This document shows, piece by piece, positions 9,633 through 17,935 of a stretch of DNA of 64,000 bases. Origin of the DNA: Geminicoccus roseus DSM 18922. Lineage in GTDB: Bacteria > Pseudomonadota > Alphaproteobacteria > Geminicoccales > Geminicoccaceae. A model generated the notes under the pieces. That model made no database searches, had not been told where the DNA came from, and saw only the letters and a program-made list of their open reading frames with translations. How positions within the stretch are numbered: the first letter of the stretch is position 1; each line of letters begins with the position of its first letter. The stretch is taken from the NCBI RefSeq assembly GCF_000427665.1, contig NZ_ATYL01000003.1, positions 1 to 64,000 on the forward strand. Direction: 5' to 3'. The translations under genes and the position numbers were made by a program.

Positions 9633-10421
9633 ATGGGCTACGGACTGGAAGGGCGGAGCGTCGTCATCACCGGCGCTGCGCGCGGGATTGGCGCCGAGAT
9701 CGCCAAGGGCCTGGCGGCCGAGGGTGCGAAGATCGCCGTGGCGGATCTGAGCGAGGAGGCGGCAGGGCCGGTGGCGGAGGAGATCCGCGCCGCTGGCGGA
9801 TCCGCGATCGCCGTGGCTGCGGACGTGCGCGACCGGGGGCAGGTCCAGGCGATGATTCAGGCCGCGGTGAAGGCGCATGGCCGGCTGGACGTGATCTTCA
9901 ACAATGCCGGGATCGCCCAGGTCCGACCCTTCCTCAAGATCACCGAGGAGGACTGGCACAACGTCATGGACGTGAACGGGCTGGGCGTCCTGATCGGGAT
10001 GCAGGAGGCCATCAAGGTGTTCCTGGAGCAGGGCGGCGGCGGCAAGATCGTCAACACCGCCTCGATCGCCGGCAAGCAGGGCTATGACCCGCTCGCCCAT
10101 TACTGCGCCAGCAAATGGAGCGTCGTGGCGCTGACCCAGGCGGCGGCCCGCGCGTTCGGCAAGGACAAGATCAACGTCAACGCGATCTGCCCGGGCGTGG
10201 TCGGGACCGAGATGTGGAAGGTGATCGACCGCGGCTTCCAGGAGCACGGCCTGAGCCAGGGCGAGGACGCCTCCTTCCACGACATGGCGTCCCAGGCGGT
10301 GCTGGGCCGACCCTCGGTCGCCAAGGACCTGGTGGGCGTCGCCAAGTTCCTGGCGTCCAGCGATTCCGACTTCATGACCGGCCAGTCGCTGCTGGTCGAT
10401 GGCGGGATGGTGTTCGTCTGA
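9633..10421 (+). CDS. Short-chain dehydrogenase/reductase (SDR)
   Basis: A classical SDR of 262 residues using NAD(P)H. The cofactor loop reads TGAARGIG near residue 14, NNAG lies near 91, and the catalytic residues are Ser in NTASIAGKQG and Tyr-Lys in YCASKW. It ends in the usual LLVDGGMVFV. The Asp after the second strand (VADLSEE) suggests a preference for NAD. The overall pattern resembles polyol and acetoin/butanediol dehydrogenases, but the substrate cannot be assigned. It appears to be a single-gene unit before the ECF sigma operon. Confidence 0.88.
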   Translation: MGYGLEGRSVVITGAARGIGAEIAKGLAAEGAKIAVADLSEEAAGPVAEEIRAAGGSAIAVAADVRDRGQVQAMIQAAVKAHGRLDVIFNNAGIAQVRPFLKITEEDWHNVMDVNGLGVLIGMQEAIKVFLEQGGGGKIVNTASIAGKQGYDPLAHYCASKWSVVALTQAAARAFGKDKINVNAICPGVVGTEMWKVIDRGFQEHGLSQGEDASFHDMASQAVLGRPSVAKDLVGVAKFLASSDSDFMTGQSLLVDGGMVFV

Positions 10422-10559
10422 GGGACCGGGTCCGGCCGGCTGCGGTCCAGCCGGGCCCCTGGAAGGAATCTGCGGCAGGAACAGTGAATAAATCCGGCGG
10501 CCGGTCGTCCAACCTGCGATCCACGGATGATGGGACGGGGCGCTGCCGGATGAGGGGCG

Positions 10560-11069
10560 ATGTCGGAGATCGATGACGAGGAGCTGCGGGCGATCCTGCC
10601 ACGGCTGCGACGGTTTGCCCTGTCGCTGACCCGCGAGCCGGCCGCGGCCGACGACCTCGTGCAGAACTGCCTGGAGCGGGCGCTGTCGCGCTGGGGCAGC
10701 AAGCGCAGCGGCGGCAGCACCCAGTCGTGGCTGTTCGCCATTCTCTACCGGCAGTTCATCGACGGAAGCCGGCGTGCCCGGCGTCTTGCCCGCCTGCTGT
10801 CCTGGTTTGGCGATCCCGATGCGATGGCGGCCTCGACCGAGGACCTCGTCCTGGCGCGGTCGGCGCTCGACATGTTCGGCGACTTGCCCGCCGAGCAGCG
10901 GGCCCTGCTGGTGCTGACCGTCGTCGAAGGCGTGACCTATCGGGAAGCGGCCGAGATCCTGGGTGTGCCGATGGGCACGGTGATGTCCCGTCTGAGCAGC
11001 GCGCGGCGTCGGTTGCGTACTCTGGTGGACGGCGAGATGGAGCAGCCACGCCTGCGGGTGGTCAAATGA
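10560..11069 (+). CDS. RNA polymerase sigma factor, ECF type
   Basis: A 169-residue ECF sigma factor with only region 2 (LRRFALSLTREPAAADDLVQ, WLFAILYRQFID) and region 4 (LPAEQRALLVL, then GVTYREAAEILGVPMGTVMS). It directs RNA polymerase to a small regulon, most likely including its own operon. Its stop overlaps the start of the anti-sigma gene (ATGA). Peroxidase and cytochrome b561 genes follow, so an oxidative or redox signal is the likely input. It is not the general-stress factor EcfG, since no PhyR or NepR gene is adjacent. No clear ECF promoter could be identified upstream. Confidence 0.93.
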   Translation: MSEIDDEELRAILPRLRRFALSLTREPAAADDLVQNCLERALSRWGSKRSGGSTQSWLFAILYRQFIDGSRRARRLARLLSWFGDPDAMAASTEDLVLARSALDMFGDLPAEQRALLVLTVVEGVTYREAAEILGVPMGTVMSRLSSARRRLRTLVDGEMEQPRLRVVK

Positions 11070-11815
11070 ACGAGATCCGACCGGACGAAGCGGACCTGCA
11101 CGCCCTCGTCGATGGCCAACTGGACGGGGCTGCGCGGCGCCGGGTGGAGGAACGACTGGCGGTACGGCCGGACCAGGCCACTCAGGTGGCCGGGTGGCGG
11201 CGCGATGCCGAGCGCCTGCGCGCGGCCTGGGCAAATCCCGAGATGCTGCCGGCCAACCCGGCGCTTGACCCGGCGCGGGTGCGGCACCGGCTGCAGGCGC
11301 GCCGGCGGCGGTACTTGGCGATGGCGGCGATGCTGGCGCTGACGCTTTGCCTGGGCGCCACCGGCGGCTGGCAGATGCGGGAGGCTACCCTGGTGGCGGC
11401 CCACCCGCCGATGGAGGACGCCCTCCAGGCCTACCGGCTGTTCGCCGACGAAGCAGCGAGGTCGCGCCCGGACGGTTCAGTGGCGGAAATCCAGCCATGG
11501 CTTGCGGCACGCTTCGGTGACAGCGGGGCGCTGCCGGACCTGCAGGCACTGGGACTGCGCCCGGTCGACGGGCGCCTGCTCGTCACGGACAATGGGGCCG
11601 CGGCGATGGTCCTCTACGAGGATGCCGGGGGACAGCGGGTGAGCTTCTACATCCGGCCACGGCCGTCGCGCGTGGACAGGATTGAGGGTGCCCGCCGGGA
11701 CGGCGATCTCCTGGCCCAGTACTGGACGCGCGGCGACTACAGCTATGCCGTGGTGACCAGATCCGACGACCCGCGTGCCGACGACCTGCCGGGAATGTTC
11801 GCGCGGGACACGTAG
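11066..11815 (+). CDS. Membrane anti-sigma factor
   Basis: This 249-residue protein has the usual anti-sigma layout. A cytoplasmic N-terminal helical domain (DEADLHALVDGQLDGAARRR) precedes one membrane segment near residues 74-92 (YLAMAAMLALTLCLGATGGW) and a periplasmic C-terminal domain. No HxxxCxxC zinc motif is present, so it is not a classical zinc anti-sigma factor. Its ATG overlaps the sigma factor stop, which implies coupled translation and a one-to-one complex. It would hold the sigma factor at the membrane until a periplasmic signal arrives. The partner assignment is inferred from gene order. Confidence 0.85.
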   Translation: MNEIRPDEADLHALVDGQLDGAARRRVEERLAVRPDQATQVAGWRRDAERLRAAWANPEMLPANPALDPARVRHRLQARRRRYLAMAAMLALTLCLGATGGWQMREATLVAAHPPMEDALQAYRLFADEAARSRPDGSVAEIQPWLAARFGDSGALPDLQALGLRPVDGRLLVTDNGAAAMVLYEDAGGQRVSFYIRPRPSRVDRIEGARRDGDLLAQYWTRGDYSYAVVTRSDDPRADDLPGMFARDT

Positions 11816-11881
11816 CGACAGCTCCATCCGATCCGGGAACGACATCACAGGCTGCAGCCACTGGCTGCGGAGGAGGTAGGC

Positions 11882-12994
11882 TTGTCTCATGATCTGCCGC
11901 AGCAGGGTGAACACGGGCAGGGCGCGGTCCGTGGAACGGCGGCGCTCCTGCGCCTTGGCGCCATCGGCGCTGCCATGGTCGTGGCCGCGACCGGTTTCGC
12001 GTTCGCGGGTGGCTGGCTGACGCCTGGCCGCCTGTCGCCGGAGCAGGTCGCCGACGCGCTGGAGCGCACCAACGGCCACCATCCGGGCTTTCGCCGCAAC
12101 CATGCCAAGGGCGTCTGCATCTCCGGCACGTTCGCAAGCAGTGCCGCCGGAAGCGAGCTTTCCCGGGCAAGCGTGTTCGCCCAGAGCCGGGTTCCGGTGC
12201 TCGGCCGGCTGGCCCTGGCATCGGGGCGACCGGACGTGCCGGATACCGCAAGCCCGGTCTGGAGCATGGCGCTGCGCTTCCTACCAGCCGACGGCGACGA
12301 GTGGCGCACCGGCATGAACAGCATCCCGGTCTTCACGGTGCGCAATGCCCGGGAATTTGCCGGGCTGGTGATCGCGGGGAGGCCGCATCCCGCCACGGGA
12401 AAGCCGGACCCCGCCGTGATGCAGGCCTTCCTGAAGGCGCATCCGGCCACGGCGAAGGCGCTTGCCACCATCAAAAGCGCGCCCAAGGCAGCAAGCCTGG
12501 AGACGGCCACCTACAACAGCCTCAATGCGTTCCGCTTCGTCGACCGGGACGGCGGCAAGAAAGCGGTGCGTTGGTCGATGGTGCCGGAGCAGGCTGCCTC
12601 CGCGTCGCCCAAGGAGACCGGCTCGGATCCGAACTACCTTTTCGACGACCTGATCCAGGCCGTGCATCGGCAGGAGCTGCGCTGGCATCTGGTGGTGACG
12701 CTGGCGGAGCCAGGCGACGTCACGGCCGATCCGACCGTCGCCTGGCCCGCCGATCGCCGGCGGATCGATCTCGGCACACTGACGATCGACCGGGTGGAAG
12801 GCGAGGATTCCGGCAGCTGCCGGGACGTGAACTTCGATCCGCTGGTGCTCCCGTCGGGGATCGAGCCGTCGGACGACCCGATCCCGGCAGCGCGCTCGGC
12901 GGTCTATGCGGAATCGGTGCGGCGTCGGGATGGCGAGCCCAAGCAGCCGAGCGCGGTCCGGACCCCTCCGGTACGCCCTGGAGAGGGCGAATGA
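11882..12994 (+). CDS. Catalase-related peroxidase (SrpA type), membrane-anchored or periplasmic
   Basis: A 370-residue heme protein of the catalase-related peroxidase group. After a hydrophobic N-terminal segment (about 22-46) come the distal His region RNHAKGVCISGTF, the LSRASVFAQ block, FRFVDRDGGKKAVRW, and a C-terminal RSAVYAESVRRR whose Tyr is the expected heme ligand. The N-terminal helix should place it on the periplasmic side. The TTG start is supported by GGAGGAGGT a few bases upstream. Its stop overlaps the ATG of a cytochrome b561 gene, suggesting that the two exchange electrons. It probably removes peroxides under control of the upstream sigma factor. Confidence 0.88.
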   Translation: MSHDLPQQGEHGQGAVRGTAALLRLGAIGAAMVVAATGFAFAGGWLTPGRLSPEQVADALERTNGHHPGFRRNHAKGVCISGTFASSAAGSELSRASVFAQSRVPVLGRLALASGRPDVPDTASPVWSMALRFLPADGDEWRTGMNSIPVFTVRNAREFAGLVIAGRPHPATGKPDPAVMQAFLKAHPATAKALATIKSAPKAASLETATYNSLNAFRFVDRDGGKKAVRWSMVPEQAASASPKETGSDPNYLFDDLIQAVHRQELRWHLVVTLAEPGDVTADPTVAWPADRRRIDLGTLTIDRVEGEDSGSCRDVNFDPLVLPSGIEPSDDPIPAARSAVYAESVRRRDGEPKQPSAVRTPPVRPGEGE

Positions 12995-13578
12995 GCGCGC
13001 GCTTCACGGCCCCTGCCCGCCTGCTGCACTGGGTGATGGCGGTCCTGATCCTCGCCATGCTGTTCATCGGCGTCGGCATGGTCTCCACCGTATCGACCCG
13101 CTATCCCATGCTGCTCGCGATCCACCGGCCCCTGGGCATCTGCATCCTGGTGTTGGCGCTGGTCCGGCTCGCCTGGCGGCTGGGACAACCTGCCCCGCCC
13201 CTGCCCGCGGACCTGCCAGCCGTGCAGCGGGCCGTGGCGAGGCTGTCGCACTACCTGCTCTATGCTCTGATGATCGCGCTGCCGCTGGTCGGCTGGGGGA
13301 TGCTGTCGGCCCAGGACTACCCGATCGTGCTGGCGCCGGGGCTGCACCTGCCGCCGATCCTGCCGGCCGACCCGATGCTCTACGCCAACCTGCGCGCTGC
13401 CCATGAGGTCCTGGCCTACCTGTTCTTTGCGGCCATCCTTGGGCATGCCGCGGCGGCGCTGATGCACGGGCTCGTCCGCCGCGACGGGGTGTTCTCCAGC
13501 ATGACGCCATGGCCGACCGGGAGCCGGCCACTCCAGGCACCGACCCGCCACGATGAACGGAGCGGGTTCAGCCGATGA
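12991..13578 (+). CDS. Cytochrome b561 (CybB type)
   Basis: A 195-residue four-helix membrane diheme cytochrome. Heme-ligand histidines are visible in ARLLHWVM, AIHRPLG, HEVLAYLF and LGHAAAALMHG. Cytochromes of this family pass electrons from the quinone pool to periplasmic partners. Its ATG overlaps the stop of the SrpA-type peroxidase, the most likely electron acceptor. Sigma, anti-sigma, peroxidase and b561 together look like one redox-stress operon. The 3' end overlaps the tail of a decayed minus-strand gene by a few bases. Confidence 0.9.
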   Translation: MSARFTAPARLLHWVMAVLILAMLFIGVGMVSTVSTRYPMLLAIHRPLGICILVLALVRLAWRLGQPAPPLPADLPAVQRAVARLSHYLLYALMIALPLVGWGMLSAQDYPIVLAPGLHLPPILPADPMLYANLRAAHEVLAYLFFAAILGHAAAALMHGLVRRDGVFSSMTPWPTGSRPLQAPTRHDERSGFSR

Positions 13579-13845
13579 TCGACTTCGTGATGCGGGCGCC
13601 CAGCGTGTACTTGGGGTCGACCATGTTGCCCAGGCGGACGCGGCCTGCCTGGGTCAGCAGCAGGTAGGCCCCCAGCTTGTCGAAGCCATGCCCGACGACC
13701 ATCCCGTCGATCGGCTCGCAATTGGCGATCCGGGCAGCGGGTCCTGCAGCATGGCGGTGTCGCTGTTAGCGACCAGGCCGCCGAAGCCGTGCATCGGCAC
13801 CACCATGCCGATGCACGGCTTCGGGCCGCGCGGTGCGATGGCGTG
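13568..13845 (-). pseudogene. C-terminal fragment of an acetamidase/formamidase-like gene
   Basis: Reading the minus strand gives AHAIAPRGPKPCIGMVVPMH and GFGGLVANSDTAMLQDPLPG. After a one-base frameshift it continues CEPIDGMVVGHGFDKLGAYL, LLTQAGRVRLGNMVDPKYT and LGARITKSIIG, then a stop. The final block (AY-L---AG-VR---MVD---G--I-KSI) resembles the C-terminus of the acetamidase/formamidase family. There is no start, and the 5' part is missing because the amidase gene begins just beyond. The family assignment is from memory of the motif and is moderate at best. Confidence 0.5.
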
Positions 13846-13891
13846 GGCATCATTGCTTATGCAGGAATCGGCAAGAAAATGCCCAGAAAAG

Positions 13892-15298
13892 TCACAGTTC
13901 CGGATGGCGGGTGTGCCAGTCCGTGGCCTGTTGGAAGGCGTGGCCGGCGCACAGCAGGGTCTGCTCGGACAGATGCGGGCCGACCAGCTGGAAGCCCACC
14001 GGCACGCCGATGTCGGAGAAGCCGCAGGGCAGCGTGATGGTCGGGCTGCCGCTGACGTCCAAAGGTGCCGTGTACTTGAGCAGGCGGGTCAGTTCCGAGG
14101 GATCGCCCAGGGCCAGCCGCTCCAGGGACGGCCCGGGCAGGAACAGGCCGGGGATCAGGACCAGGTCGACCTTGCGGAACAGACGGGCGAGCCGGCCCTT
14201 GAACCGGTCGCGCTCGATCGCCATCGCCGCCAGGTCGAGCGGTCCCTGCGCCAGCCCGATGTCGATGAAGCCGGCCAGGGTCGGGCCGTACTCGTCCCGG
14301 CGGGAGGGGTAGGTCTCCCGGTGGACATGGGCTGTCTCGTAGGCGCAGAACGCCACCCAGCTTTCCAGCACCGACTGGCTGTCGGGGAACTCGACCTCCA
14401 CCAGCTCGGCGCCGAGCGAGGCCAGCACCGCGGCGGCGGCCTCGGTCAGCTCGACCACCCTCGGGTCGACGTCCTTGGTGTTGTAGTCGCGGTCGATGCC
14501 GATCCGCAGGCCGCGCGCGCCGAACACGCCGGCCGCCTGCACCGCGCCCAGATAGTCCGGGACGGGGGCCAGCAGCGTGGTCGGGTCGCGGTCATCCTCG
14601 CCCGCGATCGCGTGCAGCATCACCGCAGCATCGGCGGCGCACCGGGTCATCGGGCCCAGATGGTCCAGCGTGTCGGACAGGACGAACGAGCCGTGGCGGC
14701 TGACCCGGCCCCAGGTCGGCTTCAGGCCGGTGACGTTGTTCATCAGCGACGGGAAGCGGATCGAGCCGCCGGTATCCGAGCCGATCGAGCCGTAGCAGAG
14801 GCCGGCGGCGGTCGCGACGCCCGAGCCCGAGGAGGACGAGCCTGCCCAGTGCGCCGGGTTCCAGGGATTGAGCGGCGCCTGCACCGTGGGATGATGCTCG
14901 GCATAGGCGCCCTCGGTCATCTTCAGCTTGCCGAGGGTGACCGCACCGGCGGCGGTCAGGCGCGCCGGCACGGTGCCGTCTTCGTCGGGTACGTAGTCGG
15001 CATAGATCGCCATGCCGCCGGTGGTCTTCACGCCCTTGGTGAAGCAGAGGTCCTTCAGGCCGATCGGCACGCCGTGCAGCGGCCCGCGATAGCGGCCGCT
15101 CATGATCTCGGCCTCGGCGGCCTTGGCCTGCGCCATCGCCTGGTCGGCGGTCACGGTCACGTAGGCATGCAGCCTGGGCTGCAGCGCCTCGATGCGCTCC
15201 AGCATGGCCGCGGTCACCTCGACCGGGGAGATCTGTTTGGTGCGGATCAGCCCGGCAATGTCGACCAGGTTGGCATAAGGGAGCTGCGATGAATCCAT
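13892..15298 (-). CDS. Amidase (amidase-signature family)
   Basis: A 468-residue amidase-signature hydrolase. The Ser-Ser-Lys triad is visible: Lys in GVPIGLKDL, cis-Ser in GSSSSGSGVATAAG and the nucleophile Ser in GSDTGGSIRFP. The length fits free amidases related to GatA. There is no gatB or gatC nearby, so a catabolic amidase is more likely than the tRNA enzyme. The ATG at 15298 has AAGGA nine bases upstream. Downstream lies an acetamidase-like fragment, hinting at a former amide-utilisation cluster. The substrate is unknown. Confidence 0.88.
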   Translation of the reverse strand: MDSSQLPYANLVDIAGLIRTKQISPVEVTAAMLERIEALQPRLHAYVTVTADQAMAQAKAAEAEIMSGRYRGPLHGVPIGLKDLCFTKGVKTTGGMAIYADYVPDEDGTVPARLTAAGAVTLGKLKMTEGAYAEHHPTVQAPLNPWNPAHWAGSSSSGSGVATAAGLCYGSIGSDTGGSIRFPSLMNNVTGLKPTWGRVSRHGSFVLSDTLDHLGPMTRCAADAAVMLHAIAGEDDRDPTTLLAPVPDYLGAVQAAGVFGARGLRIGIDRDYNTKDVDPRVVELTEAAAAVLASLGAELVEVEFPDSQSVLESWVAFCAYETAHVHRETYPSRRDEYGPTLAGFIDIGLAQGPLDLAAMAIERDRFKGRLARLFRKVDLVLIPGLFLPGPSLERLALGDPSELTRLLKYTAPLDVSGSPTITLPCGFSDIGVPVGFQLVGPHLSEQTLLCAGHAFQQATDWHTRHPEL

Positions 15299-15462
15299 GG
15301 TGAACGGGTCCTTAGTTCCGACGAGGCGGGCAGGGAGGCAGCAAACGGCTTGCCAACGGCCGAAGGTGGAGGTTCCCACAACGCCTGAGCGTCGGCTGGC
15401 GGGGACGTCGCTGGCTGGCCCCGCGCCCGGGCAGGGTGGTGCGGTCCGCTGGGAGGTTGTCT

Positions 15463-16407
15463 TTACCCGGCATGGTCGCCCCGGGTGATCCAGGCACGGT
15501 CGAACAGCTCGACAATCGAGCGGAACGCCGCCTGGGGAACCTGGTCCATGCCCATGGCCGTCCGGCTGCCCAGGAAGCCGGCGAGCTGCCGGTCGGCCGG
15601 CTCCGGGTCGTCCAGCTGCACCCCCATGCGCGCTAGGTCACGCGCGATCGACCCGCCCGCCGGCAGATAAGCCTCCCCCTCCGGCGGCCGGGCCTGCGCG
15701 ACTGGCAGGCGGATCATCAGGATCCGGGTCACCGAGGGGCACGGCTCCGGGCCGAGGATGGTGGTGCCGCACATCAGCCCGCCCAGGACGCTCACCGGGG
15801 CGGAGGGCGGGAACAGGCAGTACATGAAGTGGGCGTGGCCGTTCGGATCGCGCAGGTCCAGATGCAGCGCATGGCGGATGTCGGTCACGCTGCCCTGCAC
15901 GTTGAGCGTTCCGGTCGGCAGGTCCTCGACATAACGGGCCAGGAGCTGGTCCCGCTCGGTCGCGATCGACAGGAAGCCGCGCACCAGCCGGCCGCTGAAA
16001 TAGGGCGACCAGGCATGGGAGTAGCAGACATAGGCGCCCAGCAGGTCCGCCATCCCGTCGGCAGGGGGACGGGCCGGCTGGCCGCGAAAGGCCTCGGCGC
16101 GGCGCAGCAGGATCGCCCGGTCCTGGCGATGCCGCTGGCATAGCGCATCAAGGAAGGCTTCGAGGGAACAGTCGGCGATCCAGCTGCCGGCCTGTTCCAG
16201 CCCGGCCACCTGCCTCCAGTCCTCGTAGATGCTGCGCTCCCGCGGCCGGGCGCGGCCCTGCAGCCATTTGTGGGCACGCTCGATGTCGAAGGAGGTTGTG
16301 GGATTGACGCTGCGGAACGCCGAGGCGAGATCCTTGCGGGTCATCGCGCCGATCGCCGCAGCGGTCAGGCAGAGCTTGCGGTCGATGTCAGAGGCGCTGG
16401 TCGCCAT
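15463..16407 (-). CDS. Hypothetical protein, probably cytoplasmic
   Basis: I do not recognise this 314-residue protein. It has no signal peptide or membrane segment. The N-terminal 80 residues (ASDIDRKLCLTAAAIGAMTR, HKWLQGRARPRERSIYEDWR) are basic and helix-rich and could bind nucleic acid. The middle has a HAHFMYCLFPPSAPVSVLGG block suggestive of a beta-sheet sensor-like domain. The ATG at 16407 follows GGAGAAGG. It is co-oriented with the amidase 164 bases downstream, but the link is uncertain. A regulator with an HTH-like head is one possibility. Confidence 0.6.
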   Translation of the reverse strand: MATSASDIDRKLCLTAAAIGAMTRKDLASAFRSVNPTTSFDIERAHKWLQGRARPRERSIYEDWRQVAGLEQAGSWIADCSLEAFLDALCQRHRQDRAILLRRAEAFRGQPARPPADGMADLLGAYVCYSHAWSPYFSGRLVRGFLSIATERDQLLARYVEDLPTGTLNVQGSVTDIRHALHLDLRDPNGHAHFMYCLFPPSAPVSVLGGLMCGTTILGPEPCPSVTRILMIRLPVAQARPPEGEAYLPAGGSIARDLARMGVQLDDPEPADRQLAGFLGSRTAMGMDQVPQAAFRSIVELFDRAWITRGDHAG

Positions 16408-16925
16408 CCGCCCGCCTTCTCCGGAATGAAGCCAAGCAGCGGCCACCGCCGACGCAGGACATCCTTGTGGCGCAGTCAGCACCGGCGAAGCAATCGACCA
16501 TCCGATTCGGCGCCACCTCCCCGATTCGCAGGATCGGATTTCGCAGGATCGGAAGACGCCGCGTACTGCTTCCGTCGCTCGATCGAAGTGAAATATCCAC
16601 GCCGCCTGGCTGCTGGCAACGATTTCCGGAGTTGTGCAGCAGGGGCCGTTGGCTCCGGGATGACCCGTTCGCTGGCCGGACAGTCTTCTGCCGCCGCGTG
16701 GGGCCGGCGTCAGAAGACTGTCCGGAGATGGCCAGCGGCCTCTCGCCCTTCGTCAGCCCCAGAAGCGGGCGAGCGCGCCCGGCCGCGCGAGGACGGGACA
16801 AGCCGCGGCGCGTGGGCGTGAAGCCGCCGATCACCCTGCATCCCTCGGGCCGGCGGATGCCGTGCGCCTGGCTTCTCGAGAATCGACCTGCCGGGTGGGC
16901 GGACTGCCTGATCCGCCCCCTCCGC
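16408..16925. other. Gene-free interval with a large hairpin
   Basis: This 518-base interval has no recognisable gene. It contains a near-tandem direct repeat around 16533-16562 (TTCGCAGGATCGGA twice) and a large inverted repeat at 16670-16737, listed separately. The promoter of the minus-strand gene ending at 15463 should lie near 16420-16480. Confidence 0.55.
16670..16737. repeat. Large inverted repeat with a 6-base bulge
   Basis: The left arm CGCTGGCCGGACAGTCTTCTG pairs with CAGAAGACTGTCC, then skips GGAGAT and continues with GGCCAGCG. All 21 left-arm bases pair, around a 20-base GC-rich loop (first 20 of the arm: CGCTGGCCGGACAGTCTTCT). It has no T-run and lies over 250 bases from either neighbouring gene. 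It resembles the end structure of a small mobile element or a structured RNA more than a simple terminator. Confidence 0.65.
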
Positions 16926-17330
16926 CTAGTTGTCGTCGTTCTCGGCGAGCGCCCGGGCCAGGGTGCACAGGGCTTCCTGGTGGCGGCGGTTGGGCATGGC
17001 GATGAAGTTTCGCGCCAGCTCCAGCAGCATGCGCTGCTGCGGGGACGGGCTGACCTCGGCGATGCCGCTCATCCCCTCGAAGAAGAACCCGACATCCACG
17101 CCCAGGGCCTGCGCGATCTGGAACAGCCGGCCGGCGGCGATCCGGTTGACCCCCTTCTCGTATTTGTGGGCCTGCTGGTAGGTCACGCCGATGATGTCGG
17201 CCATCTGCTGCTGGGTGAGCCCCAGCATCGTCCGGCGGGCGCGCATGCGGTTGCCCACGAAACGGTCGATGTCCTGGGCCCGTGCGCGGCCGCTGCCTGG
17301 CGCGGAAAGCCCGTTGACCTTCCCCTTCAT
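16926..17330 (-). CDS. XRE-family HTH transcriptional regulator
   Basis: A 134-residue regulator with a clear Cro/CI helix-turn-helix at about residues 30-80: MRARRTMLGLTQQQMADIIG and VTYQQAHKYEKGVNRIAAGR, then LFQIAQALGVDVGFFFEG. This form is common in alphaproteobacteria. The C-terminal 50 residues are helical and may dimerise. Two ATGs lie in tandem, and I chose 17330 because GGAG then sits six bases upstream rather than three. Its targets are unknown. Confidence 0.88.
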   Translation of the reverse strand: MKGKVNGLSAPGSGRARAQDIDRFVGNRMRARRTMLGLTQQQMADIIGVTYQQAHKYEKGVNRIAAGRLFQIAQALGVDVGFFFEGMSGIAEVSPSPQQRMLLELARNFIAMPNRRHQEALCTLARALAENDDN

Positions 17331-17531
17331 CATCGTCTCCGGTGTGGATGCGAGGCAACGCACCAGCCTTACCGGTTGCGTCTGGACGCTACTCTAGGTC
17401 GTAAAGGTTAACGATCGGTTTGCGCCCATGACGTTTGTTGCGGCCTGGGCAGATCGCGCAGGGCGGCAAGGCGGCGCTTGCCAGCGGCGCGGTGGCGCGG
17501 CAGGTGCGCGGGAAAGCGAGGAGACGCTGAG

Positions 17532-17816
17532 ATGAGGATGACCGACCGGATCCGCGCCGCCCTGGCGCCCCTGGAACCGCTGGCGCTGCAGGTGGACGAC
17601 CGTTCCGCCGACCACCGCGGCCATGGGGGATGGCGGGAAGGAGGCGAGACCCATTTCGACGTGATGATCGTCTCGGCGAGCTTCCGCGGCCAGAGCCGGA
17701 TCGCCCGCCACCGGGCGGTCAACGCCCTGCTGGCTCCGCTGATGGAGGAGCGGATCCATGCGCTGGCCCTGCGTGCGCTGACGCCCGAGGAAGCCGGTTC
17801 GCCGCAGGCCTCCTGA
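17532..17816 (+). CDS. bolA: BolA family protein
   Basis: A 94-residue BolA-type protein with the class II KH-like fold. The signature ETHFDVMIVSASFRGQSRIA followed by RHRAVNALL is clear, and the conserved GHGG stretch precedes it. BolA proteins work with monothiol glutaredoxins in iron-sulfur cluster handling and in stress-linked morphology control. No glutaredoxin gene is adjacent. The start has GAGGAG eight bases upstream, and ATG at 17538 is an alternative. Confidence 0.92.
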   Translation: MRMTDRIRAALAPLEPLALQVDDRSADHRGHGGWREGGETHFDVMIVSASFRGQSRIARHRAVNALLAPLMEERIHALALRALTPEEAGSPQAS

Positions 17817-17935
17817 GCCGGGCCTCCTCCCGCCCGAAGAACGAGGGCCCCGGGGACCGCAGACATGGACAGGTGCCGGCGAACGCGCGATGGGTGCCCG
17901 GCAACGGCGCCCGCTCCGCAGTCTCGGAACCGTCC

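Noticed and set aside
10462-10520. GGAAT/GGAAC motifs before the ECF sigma gene
   Set aside because: No CGTT or CGTC lies at the right distance; an autoregulated promoter cannot be claimed from these bases.
13553-15292. Long plus-strand open frame opposite the amidase gene
   Set aside because: Amidase signature residues are on the minus strand; the plus frame has no family motif.
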